5,473 bases of DNA from Pseudofrankia asymbiotica (GTDB lineage: Bacteria > Actinomycetota > Actinomycetes > Frankiales > Frankiaceae). Under the pieces are notes generated by a model that saw only the letters and a list, made by a program, of their open reading frames with translations, had not been told where the DNA came from and searched no databases. Position numbers and translations under genes: made by a program. The stretch's first letter is position 1. Each line of letters begins with the position of its first letter. The DNA lies in contig NZ_MOMC01000044.1 of NCBI RefSeq assembly GCF_001983105.1, positions 38,040-43,512 of the forward strand. The letters are read 5' to 3'. Positions 1 to 5,473 of the stretch are shown piece by piece.

Positions 1-133
1 CGGATAGAGGTTCGACTCACGTCGACACGTCCGGCCGGCGGCACCAAAACAACCAAACCCACCCCGGAGACGTGCGGACATCACGGAAGGTCGGAGTGAA
101 AGGGCCAACTACTCGGTTTTCGGATGGGACAGG

Positions 134-151
134 CGACAACACCTCTTGTCG
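134..151. repeat. 6-bp inverted repeat, possible operator
   Basis: CGACAA and TTGTCG form perfect 6-bp arms around the 6-base centre CACCTC. The dyad ends 52 bases before the GTG start of the BTAD gene and 38 bases before its Shine-Dalgarno sequence, a plausible place for a regulator-binding site or a short leader hairpin. A dyad this short can occur by chance, so function is inference only. Confidence 0.35.
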
Positions 152-189
152 GCACGCACAACAACGACGCAAAGTGATCAGACGGCGGG

Positions 190-197
190 AAGGAGGG
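190..197 (+). promoter_or_regulatory. Strong ribosome binding site deciding the GTG start at 204
   Basis: AAGGAGGG contains a full match (AAGGAGG, 190-196) to the 16S anti-Shine-Dalgarno sequence, followed by 7 bases and then GTG at 204-206. It is the strongest ribosome binding site in the window. It supports starting the BTAD gene at 204 rather than at the upstream in-frame GTG at 72, which has no comparable signal. Confidence 0.85.
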
Positions 198-203
198 TCG
201 CGG

Positions 204-3200
204 GTGGCCTTCGGGGGTGTGGGCAGGCGAAGGAACGGCCGGCGTGCCCGGCCGACCGGGCCGGGGGTGCCAGGCCGGTGGCCCGGCGGTGGGGAGGCGC
301 CGAGCCGTCCGGAACCGCCGCCGGTCGACGACGCCGAACCCGTGACGCGCCGAGCGGAGCCGCGGCGCGGGCCGGGTGGGCGGTCGCTGCTCGCCGCCGG
401 CCTGCTGGCCGCGCTGGCCAGGCGGCGCATGTCGACGCTGGCCGCCCGGCACCGTTCGGTCCGCGAGGCGCTGCGGCTGGCCGCCGACGTGGACGCCGCG
501 AATTTCCTCGACCGCGCGACCCGGCTGCTGTCCGCGGGACTGGCCGCCGAGGGCAGACCGCTGCCGCCGGTGTTCGCGGCGACGCTCACCGACAACGCGC
601 TGATCCTGCACCTCGCGCCGGCGCCGCTTGACCCACCGCCAGCACCGTGGTGGAAGGGCGGCGCGCCCGGCACATGGCGGATCGAGCGTCCCCCCGAGAC
701 GCCCGGCGCGCTGCCGGCCGGTGCCGACGAGACGATCCCGCCCGCGGTCCCGGCGCCCTTCCCCGGCCTCGCGACCGTCGGGCACAACGGGAACGGCGCG
801 AGGATCCTCGTCGACATCGAGGGCGCGCCAGGCGTGATCGCGATCGGCGGTGACCAGGCGCGCGGCCGGGAGATCGCGATGTCGATCGCCGTCGAGCTGG
901 CCACCAACCGGTGGTCCGACGACCTGCGGATTCACCTGATCGGGTTCCCGGACGACCCGCCGGCGGTCGCGCCGGACCGGCTGCGCACGGTCGCGACCGT
1001 CGGCGAGGCGCTGGCCGAGCTCGCGGCTCACGAGGAGCGGCGGGCCCACGCGACGGGCGTGCCCTGGGATGGCTCGGACGCGACGGCCGTGCTGCACGGC
1101 CGGCGGGAGGCGAGGACGCAGGCGCTGTGGGCGCCGGACCTGCTGGTGCTGGCCAGCCCGCCGGACGAGGCCGACACCGCCCGGCTGGCACGGTTCGCGC
1201 GCGGGCGTGGCCAGGCCGTCGGCGTGGTCGTCGTCGGCGACATGGCGGCGGCCCGCTGGGTCTTCACCGCCAGCCAGGACGGCCGGCTCGCGCTGGGCGT
1301 CCTCGGCATCGAGGTCACGGCGCAGCTTCTGCCCGTCGCGCAGCACGCCGCACTCGTCGACCTGTTCCGTTCCCTGGACGACGACTCCCCACACAGCGGC
1401 TCCCAGGACGACAACCCCCAGGACAGCGATTCTCAGAACGGCGGCGCACCCGGCGGCCCGTCGACCACGGCCGGCGAGGACGGTTCGTTCCCGCCACCGA
1501 CCGTGGGCCGGCAGGACGACGAGGAGGACCGCGCCGGTCCGGGCCGTCCGGGCGGTCAGACACCCCTCGCCGCCGGGCCGGCCACCGCCGCCAGGCCCGT
1601 CATCCCCGGTAGCGGCCCGCGGACCATGCCTGACACGTTCATCCCCCCGGAACCGTTCCTGCCGACACTGCCCGCCGCGAGCCCACCCGCCGGTCCGTCG
1701 GCGTTGCCTGTGGCGGCGGCCGATCCCGGCACGACCGTCCCCTCCCGGACCGGCGGGCCACCGCCCCGCCTGGTTGATCCCCGTGTTCCCCCTGATCCGC
1801 GTGTTCTGCCGGGACCGGGCCCGGCGATGGTGCGCGAGCCGGCCGTGACAGCTCCTGGTCCAGCGACAGCCGCGCCATCCGGTGCCAGCCAGCCACCGCC
1901 GCGCCCGACTGGTCCGCCTGCCCAACCCGGCCCGGATCGCCCACCGCCCCCGGCGCCGGGCGCAACCGGTCCGACCGATACCGACCCGCACTCGACTACC
2001 AACCCGCGCTCGACCACCGACCCGCGCTCGACGTCGCCCGACGCGCCGCGCACGCTGCCGAGGACGGGCGGCCCCACCACTCCCCCGCCCACGGGACTTC
2101 CCGACGCTCCGCCGGCCAGACGGCCGCTGTCGATCCTGGTCCCGACGGTGCGTCATCGCACACCCCCGCCCCCGGACGACACGCCTGCGCGCGACGCGCC
2201 CCCGCCAGGGCTCGGGCGGCGGCACCGAGTGGCCGGGCCTCCCGGCCCCGGGACACATCCCTCCCCGACGGGGCCGGTCTCGCCCCTCCATCTCCCCTAC
2301 GCGTCCGCCACGCCACCCGCCGAGCTCGCCGACCCGAGGGAGGCGGAGATCCGAGTGCTCGGCCGGCCCACGGTCTATGCGCCGGGACCGGTGGCGCGCG
2401 ACCAGGTCGAGCCGTTGACAGAGCTTCTCGTCTATCTGGCCCTGCACCCGGACGGCGCACATCCGCGGGCACTCGCGGCGGCGCTGCGGCCGGACAGCGC
2501 CAGGAGCGCGGCCTCAGGCGGGGCCGCTCCCGACGTCGTCACCGCGGCCTCCCTCGGCCACGCCAGAGACTGGCTCGGGACGGGCCCATCCGGGCACCCC
2601 CGACTGATCATCAGCGAGGACGGGCGGCTGCGTCTCGGCCGGGACGTCCGCTGTGACTGGTGGGCGTTCGCCGCCCACGCTCATCGCGCGGGCCAGCCGC
2701 CGAGCGCCGCCTCGGGCGGCGCGGGCATCGCCACGGTCGGGAGCGGGGCCGAAGCGGAGCTGGCGGCCGCGCTGGGCCTGGTCACCGGGCCGCTCCTGGC
2801 GGATCTCCCGGCTGGCAGGTACGGCTGGCTGCGCTCGACCGGGCTTGAGGCCGGCCTGCGCGCCGCCGTCGTCGACGTCGCCCACCGCCTGGCCGAGCGC
2901 AGCCTGCACGCGGGCGACACCGCGACCGCGATGGCCGCGTGCCGAACCGGGCTTCGCGCCGTCCCCGCCGCCGAGCCGCTCTGGCGGGACCTGCTGCGCA
3001 CGGTCGCCGCCCGCGGCGACCGCCGCACCCTCGAGGCCGTCGCCGCCGAGATGTACCGGGCACTGCCCGCCGTGACGGCGCCGCGGCCTGGCGTCAGCCT
3101 GCCGCGTGGGCGCCGCCCGCAGAACCGTCCAGCCGAGCCCGAGACGAACGCCCTGCTCAAGGCCCTCCTGCCCGGCTACCGCCACCGCGACCGCCGCTGA
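204..3200 (+). CDS. BTAD (SARP-type) regulator-like protein with long proline-rich linker
   Basis: This is a 998-residue protein. Residues 1-60 are Arg/Pro/Gly-rich. A short hydrophobic stretch (SLLAAGLLAALA, about 61-72) leads into a conserved region up to about 390, with landmarks WW at 149-150 and LVDIEG from 202. This region resembles, from memory, actinobacterial LysM/BTAD proteins often found near Tad/Flp pilus genes. Residues about 395-710 are a low-complexity, presumably disordered linker rich in P, T, A, G, D and R. The C-terminus is a winged-helix-like domain (about 713-815, with ELLVYLALHPDG at 740-751 and W790), then a BTAD domain (about 817-960, with CDW at 817-819 and YGW at 873-875). 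In classical SARPs this pair binds DNA from the N-terminus; here it is C-terminal. No full-length membrane helix or LysM domain is present, unlike relatives I recall. The start follows the ribosome binding site at 190-197. The family call is fairly secure; target and role are unknown. Confidence 0.85.
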   Translation: MAFGGVGRRRNGRRARPTGPGVPGRWPGGGEAPSRPEPPPVDDAEPVTRRAEPRRGPGGRSLLAAGLLAALARRRMSTLAARHRSVREALRLAADVDAANFLDRATRLLSAGLAAEGRPLPPVFAATLTDNALILHLAPAPLDPPPAPWWKGGAPGTWRIERPPETPGALPAGADETIPPAVPAPFPGLATVGHNGNGARILVDIEGAPGVIAIGGDQARGREIAMSIAVELATNRWSDDLRIHLIGFPDDPPAVAPDRLRTVATVGEALAELAAHEERRAHATGVPWDGSDATAVLHGRREARTQALWAPDLLVLASPPDEADTARLARFARGRGQAVGVVVVGDMAAARWVFTASQDGRLALGVLGIEVTAQLLPVAQHAALVDLFRSLDDDSPHSGSQDDNPQDSDSQNGGAPGGPSTTAGEDGSFPPPTVGRQDDEEDRAGPGRPGGQTPLAAGPATAARPVIPGSGPRTMPDTFIPPEPFLPTLPAASPPAGPSALPVAAADPGTTVPSRTGGPPPRLVDPRVPPDPRVLPGPGPAMVREPAVTAPGPATAAPSGASQPPPRPTGPPAQPGPDRPPPPAPGATGPTDTDPHSTTNPRSTTDPRSTSPDAPRTLPRTGGPTTPPPTGLPDAPPARRPLSILVPTVRHRTPPPPDDTPARDAPPPGLGRRHRVAGPPGPGTHPSPTGPVSPLHLPYASATPPAELADPREAEIRVLGRPTVYAPGPVARDQVEPLTELLVYLALHPDGAHPRALAAALRPDSARSAASGGAAPDVVTAASLGHARDWLGTGPSGHPRLIISEDGRLRLGRDVRCDWWAFAAHAHRAGQPPSAASGGAGIATVGSGAEAELAAALGLVTGPLLADLPAGRYGWLRSTGLEAGLRAAVVDVAHRLAERSLHAGDTATAMAACRTGLRAVPAAEPLWRDLLRTVAARGDRRTLEAVAAEMYRALPAVTAPRPGVSLPRGRRPQNRPAEPETNALLKALLPGYRHRDRR
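1776..1811 (+). repeat. Two 18-bp tandem repeats in the linker (DPRVxP)
   Basis: Two adjacent 18-bp units encode DPRVPP and DPRVLP (residues 525-536 of the BTAD protein). The units differ at a few positions. The period is a multiple of three, so unit gain or loss would keep the reading frame. Confidence 0.6.
1983..2036 (+). repeat. Three 18-bp tandem repeats in the linker (DPRSTT-like)
   Basis: Three consecutive 18-bp units encode DPHSTT, NPRSTT and DPRSTS (residues 594-611 of the BTAD protein). They are imperfect copies, in frame and inside the low-complexity linker. This has the same unit length as the pair at 1776-1811, which suggests the linker grew by in-frame duplication of short Asp-Pro-Arg-containing units. 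Confidence 0.7.
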
Positions 3201-3368
3201 GCCCGAGCCGACCAGCCCAAGCCGGCCAGTCCAAGCCGACCGGGGGGGCGCGGGCACCTCGGCATCCGGGCACGATGACAGTGCACGATGGATTCCGCCC
3301 GCCGCGAGCCCTCGCGACTCGCGCCGGCGGCGGACTGAAACTCGAACTGGAATGGGAAGAGGTACCGC
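3201..3368 (+). other. Spacer between BTAD gene and matB with small direct repeats
   Basis: This is a 168-bp gap with no supportable gene. It contains a 14-bp tandem pair at 3212-3225 and 3226-3239 (CCAGCCCAAGCCGG and a copy differing at two positions), a run of seven G at 3242-3248, an 8-bp direct repeat GCACGATG at 3270-3277 and 3283-3290, and a short dyad CGCGAG/CTCGCG at 3303-3308 and 3311-3316 (or 3318-3323). None is a convincing terminator. The stretch at about 3335-3360 is less GC-rich, but I see no clear promoter hexamers. Whether matB is read through from the BTAD gene or has its own promoter cannot be decided. Confidence 0.5.
3354..3362 (+). promoter_or_regulatory. Ribosome binding site of matB
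   Basis: GGGAAGAGG lies 6 bases before GTG at 3369-3371. The in-frame stop TGA at 3336-3338 and the absence of any other start codon between 3339 and 3368 make GTG 3369 the first possible start. Confidence 0.7.
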
Positions 3369-4898
3369 GTGAACATTCACCAGTTGCTTGGTACCGCGGA
3401 CGACGTCGCGGCGACCGGGGGGCTGGCCGACCGAACGGCGGTGCGGATCGCGGGCGAGGCGCTGCCGCGCGGGGAGCTCTGGGCCGCCGCGGCGGCCGTC
3501 GCCGACGAGGTCTCCGGGGCCAGGGTCGTGGCGGTGCCAGGATCGGCGAGCCTGCCCACGGTCGTCGGGATGGTCGGCTGCCTGCTCGGCGGCGTCACGG
3601 TGGTGCCGGTGCCAGCCGACGCCGGCCCGCGGGAGCGCGCGCACATCCTCACGGACTCCAAAGCCGAGCTGTGGCTCGGCGAGCCGCCCGCCGAGGACGG
3701 CGCGGCGGGTGGCAACGGCCGCGGGCTGCCGGTGGTGCCGATCGACCCCGCCCGCCGATCCGCCAGCACATTCCCGGAGCCGGATCCCGCCACGGCCGCG
3801 ATGGTCATGTACACATCCGGTACGACCGGGGCGCCCAAGGGGGTCGTGACGTCCAGGCGGGCGATCGCCGCCTGCCTGGACGCGCTCACGGACGCCTGGG
3901 CATGGACGCCCGACGACGTGCTCGTCCACGGGCTGCCGCTGTTCCACATACACGGACTGGTGCTCGGGGTTCTCGGCGCGCTGCGAGTCGGCAGCCCGCT
4001 GGTTCACACCCGCCGGCCACGCCCCGCCGACTACGCGGCGGCCGCCGAGCGGCACGGTGGAAGCCTCTACTTCGGCGTGCCGACGGTCTGGTCACGGGTC
4101 TGCGACGACCCGGCGGCCGCGGCGACGCTCGGCCGGGCCCGGCTGCTGGTCTCCGGAAGCGCGCCCCTGCCGGTCCCGGTGGCGCGGCGGCTGCACGAGC
4201 TCACCGGGCTCGTACCCGTCGAACGCTATGGGATGACCGAAAGCCTGATCACGGTGGCGGTTCGCGCCGACGGCGAGCGCCGGCCCGGCTGGGTCGGCCT
4301 GCCGCTGCCCACCGTGGCGACCCGCCTGGCATCGATCCCCGATGCCACCGACGTCGCGGGCAGCGCCCACGGCGCCGCCGCGCCGCTCGGCCCGCCTGGC
4401 GGTGGGGACGTCGCCGACGTGCCGCGTGACGGCGAGTCCGTCGGCGAGCTGCAGGTCCGCGGCGCGACCCTGTTCGACGGCTACCTGGGCCTCGCGGAGG
4501 CGACCGCGGCCAGCTGGACGCCCGACGGCTGGTTCCGGACCGGCGACGCCGCGGTCATCGACCCCGACGGCTGGCACCGGATCGTCGGCCGGACCTCCGT
4601 CGACCTCATCAAGAGCGGCGGGTACCGGATCGGGGCCGGCGAGGTCGAGGCGGCGCTGCTCGCGCATCCCGCGATCACCGAGGCGGCCGTCGTCGGCGTC
4701 GCGGACGCCGACCTGGGCCAGCGGATCGTCGCCTACGTCGTCGGCGACGGCACGGCACCGGTCGACCCGGACGCCGTGTCCACGTTCGTCGCCGAACAGC
4801 TCTCGGTCCACAAGCGCCCCCGCGAGGTCCGCGTCGTCGACGGCCTCCCCCGCAACGCCATGGGCAAGGTCCAGAAGAAGCTCCTCGCCAGCTCCTGA
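3369..4898 (+). CDS. MatB-type malonyl-CoA (methylmalonyl-CoA) synthetase
   Basis: This 509-residue member of the ANL adenylating superfamily is expected to make malonyl-CoA, or methylmalonyl-CoA, from the free diacid, ATP and CoA in the cytoplasm. Motifs in order are: the phosphate-binding loop YTSGTTGAPKG at 148-158; PLFHIHG at 190-196, close to MatB; SGSAPLP from 262; ERYGMTES at 285-292; GWFRTGD ending at Asp393, the ribose-binding Asp; IVGR with Arg408; the hinge-region segment DLIKSGGYRIGAGEVE around 413-428; and the C-terminal catalytic Lys500 in NAMGKVQKK. The His-x-His, Ser and Arg286 positions match those that hold the second carboxylate in known MatB enzymes, as I recall them, which favours a dicarboxylate substrate over a fatty acid. 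Residues about 326-352 form an Ala/Gly/Pro-rich insertion absent from the Streptomyces enzyme as I remember it. No malonate transporter or decarboxylase gene is in the window. A related small-acid CoA ligase is the main alternative. Confidence 0.88.
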   Translation: MNIHQLLGTADDVAATGGLADRTAVRIAGEALPRGELWAAAAAVADEVSGARVVAVPGSASLPTVVGMVGCLLGGVTVVPVPADAGPRERAHILTDSKAELWLGEPPAEDGAAGGNGRGLPVVPIDPARRSASTFPEPDPATAAMVMYTSGTTGAPKGVVTSRRAIAACLDALTDAWAWTPDDVLVHGLPLFHIHGLVLGVLGALRVGSPLVHTRRPRPADYAAAAERHGGSLYFGVPTVWSRVCDDPAAAATLGRARLLVSGSAPLPVPVARRLHELTGLVPVERYGMTESLITVAVRADGERRPGWVGLPLPTVATRLASIPDATDVAGSAHGAAAPLGPPGGGDVADVPRDGESVGELQVRGATLFDGYLGLAEATAASWTPDGWFRTGDAAVIDPDGWHRIVGRTSVDLIKSGGYRIGAGEVEAALLAHPAITEAAVVGVADADLGQRIVAYVVGDGTAPVDPDAVSTFVAEQLSVHKRPREVRVVDGLPRNAMGKVQKKLLASS

Positions 4899-4920
4899 CG
4901 CCGAATCCCGGCTCACCACC

Positions 4921-4984
4921 GACCACCGCCGCCGCCACCGACCACCGCCGCCGACCACCGCCGCCGCCACCGACCACCGCCGCC
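4921..4984. repeat. Two exact 32-bp tandem repeats built from a 13-mer
   Basis: 4921-4952 and 4953-4984 are identical. Each unit reads 13-mer, GCCACC, 13-mer, where the 13-mer is GACCACCGCCGCC, so it occurs four times (4921, 4940, 4953, 4972). The block starts 22 bases after the matB stop and runs into the palindrome at 4981-5014. It is compositionally simple (mostly C and G with scattered A on this strand) and non-coding as far as I can tell. It may be replication slippage, but its CCGACCACC copies are complementary to the GGTGGTCGG of the palindrome's right arm. Confidence 0.85.
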
Positions 4985-5014
4985 GACCGCCGGCGCCGGC
5001 GCCGGTGGTCGGCG
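4981..5014. terminator. Long GC-rich palindrome, probable terminator of matB
   Basis: This is a 34-base palindrome with 17-bp arms and no unpaired centre on paper; only the G4989-T5006 position is not Watson-Crick (a G-U wobble in RNA). The real RNA would form a small loop around GCGCCGGCGC. It begins 82 bases after the matB stop. No T-run follows (GAGACGACTACT instead), so a classical intrinsic terminator is not shown. U-less strong hairpins are often proposed as terminators in actinomycetes. Alternatives are an mRNA 3'-end stabiliser or a protein-binding site. Confidence 0.55.
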
Positions 5015-5050
5015 AGACGACTACTCGACTCCGGCCGTCGACCGGGCGGC

Positions 5051-5135
5051 TATAACACGGTCACCAACGCAGCCTTACAGGCAGTGAAATCAGTTAGTGA
5101 AATCTTCACGCATCGTAACTTATAGAACGAATTCA
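5051..5135 (+). promoter_or_regulatory. AT-rich island, probable promoter region of the methyltransferase gene
   Basis: This stretch is strikingly AT-rich for the window and lies 107-191 bases before the methyltransferase start. -10-like hexamers are TATAAC at 5051-5056 and TATAGA at 5121-5126; neither has a good TTGACA-like partner at 16-18 bases. If TATAGA is used, transcription would start near 5133, just before the first of three stem-loops. The placement is inference. Confidence 0.45.
5083..5109. repeat. 9-bp direct repeat and overlapping dyad, possible operator
   Basis: AGTGAAATC occurs at 5083-5091 and again at 5096-5104, a 13-bp spacing. The second copy overlaps a dyad, GTGAA-ATC-TTCAC, at 5097-5109. 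The site lies directly upstream of the -10-like TATAGA at 5121, where an activator or repressor would act. The exact repeat inside an otherwise unrelated AT-rich stretch is observed; binding by a regulator is inferred. Confidence 0.45.
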
Positions 5136-5137
5136 GT

Positions 5138-5218
5138 CGCCAGCGCCTTTATAGCGGGCGCTGGTGCCGCTAAGGTGCGACGAGCACCTACCCAGCGAAA
5201 CCGCCGGAACCACCGGCG
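5138..5218 (+). promoter_or_regulatory. Three consecutive stem-loops in the methyltransferase leader
   Basis: Three perfect short hairpins follow one another. The first has arms CCAGCGCC (5140-5147) and GGCGCTGG (5157-5164) with a 9-base AT-rich loop, extendable to 5138/5166 through a G-T position. The second is AGGTGC-GACGA-GCACCT (5173-5189). The third is CGCCGG-AACCA-CCGGCG (5202-5218). CCACC at 5210-5214 in the third could instead pair with GGTGG at 5231-5235, immediately before the start codon, giving a possible switch over translation initiation. No match to a known riboswitch class was recognised. This could be a cis-acting RNA, or the first hairpin alone could be a DNA operator. Confidence 0.4.
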
Positions 5219-5241
5219 CCGATCCGAACTGGTGGCGCGCG

Positions 5242-5473
5242 ATGTCAGGTTGGAACTTCACGTCGGCGGCTCCCGAGCCGCAGCCGCCCCCCGAAGCCTT
5301 CGCCATCCAGACGGACCGACCCACCCCCGCGCGGATATACGACTATCTGCTCGGCGGCAAGGACAACTTCGAGGTCGACCGTCAGGCGGTCGCCACGATC
5401 ACCACCGCGATCGGCCAGACGGCGGCGGTCGATGTCCCCAGGGAGAACCGGCGGTTCCTGCAACGCGGGACCC
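5242..5473 (+). CDS. DUF574-type SAM-dependent methyltransferase, 5' part only
   Basis: The frame is open from ATG 5242 to the window edge (77 complete codons); the rest lies outside. After a Pro/Glu-rich N-terminus of about 25 residues comes PTPARIYDYLLGGKDNFEVD (27-46), the hallmark opening of the actinobacterial DUF574 / SAM_MT_18 family (PF04672). RENRRFL at 67-73 also fits, and normally precedes the SAM-binding Rossmann core, which is not in the window. Full-length members are roughly 260-290 residues. They are predicted SAM-dependent methyltransferases, often in many copies in Streptomyces and Frankia, with poorly known substrates. No good ribosome binding site precedes ATG 5242 (only GGTGG at 5231-5235). 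An in-frame GTG at 5164 would add 26 residues, but also lacks a clear site and adds sequence unlike the family, so 5242 is preferred. Confidence 0.85.
   Translation, partial: MSGWNFTSAAPEPQPPPEAFAIQTDRPTPARIYDYLLGGKDNFEVDRQAVATITTAIGQTAAVDVPRENRRFLQRGT

Larger units (their letters stand above)
1..203 (+). promoter_or_regulatory. Leader and probable promoter region of the BTAD gene
   Basis: No convincing gene is seen here. The frame of the downstream gene stays open to the window edge, but the 44 codons from 72 to 203 have G or C at the third position in only 24 cases, against nearly all in the gene proper. The translated peptide is rich in K, N, Q, H and C, unlike the rest of the protein. 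A TAG at 5-7 in another frame could be the end of an upstream gene, but too little is visible to say. No clear -35/-10 pair was found; TTGTCG at 146-151 is the nearest -35-like hexamer and lacks a good partner. I read the stretch as 5' intergenic sequence containing an unplaced promoter. Confidence 0.5.

Noticed and set aside
9..46. GGTTCGACTC followed by a GCACCA end, reminiscent of a tRNA T-loop and CCA tail
   Set aside because: The five bases on either side of the loop do not pair as a T-stem (only two of five match), so this is not a tRNA 3' end or an attachment-site remnant I can support.
72..203. Upstream GTG at 72 as the start of the BTAD protein, adding 44 residues
   Set aside because: Only 24 of 44 codons end in G or C, the peptide composition is foreign to the rest, and the GTG at 204 has a perfect Shine-Dalgarno sequence.
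81..2462. 793-codon open frame on the minus strand
   Set aside because: It is antisense to the BTAD gene, gives an Arg/Gly-rich low-complexity product with no recognisable domain, and is the expected shadow in very GC-rich DNA.
2514..4055. 513-codon open frame on the minus strand spanning two + strand genes
   Set aside because: It covers the ends of both well-supported genes and the spacer between them, and its product resembles no family I know.
2939..4429. 496-codon + strand frame overlapping the BTAD gene and matB
   Set aside because: It is out of frame with both genes, Arg/Pro/Gly-rich, and without motifs.
4092..4970. 292-codon minus-strand frame over the 3' half of matB
   Set aside because: It is the antisense shadow of conserved adenylation-enzyme sequence, with no domain of its own.
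4921..4984. 32-bp repeats as a CRISPR array
   Set aside because: The units are directly adjacent with no unique spacers, and they consist of an internal simple repeat.
4899..5241. Insertion sequence or MITE in the intergenic region
   Set aside because: No transposase frame, no matching terminal inverted repeats around a unit, and no target-site duplication could be seen.
5164..5241. In-frame GTG at 5164 as the methyltransferase start
   Set aside because: It would add 26 residues not typical of the family and overlaps the stem-loop region; it lacks a ribosome binding site, although ATG 5242 also lacks a strong one, so this is a preference, not proof.

Overview
The window is very GC-rich (well over 70%) with strong G/C preference at third codon positions, GTG starts and long antisense shadow frames. 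Together with the protein families present, this points to a high-GC actinomycete. The style, including a DUF574 methyltransferase and a BTAD protein with a long proline-rich linker, resembles Frankia and its relatives, but this is inference and the species cannot be named from the sequence.

Layout, all on the + strand. (1) 1-203 is a less GC-biased leader with a 6-bp dyad and a perfect Shine-Dalgarno sequence. (2) 204-3200 encodes a 998-residue BTAD (SARP-type) regulator-like protein. It has an N-terminal conserved region, a proline-rich linker of about 315 residues containing small 18-bp repeats, and a C-terminal winged-helix plus BTAD module. It starts just before the conserved core, so the membrane segments and LysM domain I associate with related proteins are absent. 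(3) 3201-3368 is a short spacer. (4) 3369-4898 encodes a MatB-type malonyl-CoA (or methylmalonyl-CoA) synthetase with a complete set of adenylation motifs. (5) 4899-5241 is a 343-bp intergenic region and the richest non-coding part of the window. It holds a GC-rich repeat block (a 13-mer present four times, inside two exact 32-bp repeats), a 17-bp-arm palindrome that probably ends the matB transcript, an AT-rich island with a direct repeat and promoter-like hexamers, and three consecutive stem-loops. (6) 5242-5473 is the 5' end of a DUF574-type SAM-dependent methyltransferase cut off by the window edge.

The first two genes are codirectional with a 168-bp gap and could be co-transcribed, but nothing in the sequence ties the regulator to malonate metabolism. 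The methyltransferase appears to be a separate transcription unit with its own promoter region and a structured leader. No mobile element, CRISPR array, rRNA or tRNA was recognised. I see no clearly new multi-gene system. The best candidates for something undescribed are the structured leader of the methyltransferase, the repeat/palindrome block behind matB, and the N-terminally reduced BTAD protein.
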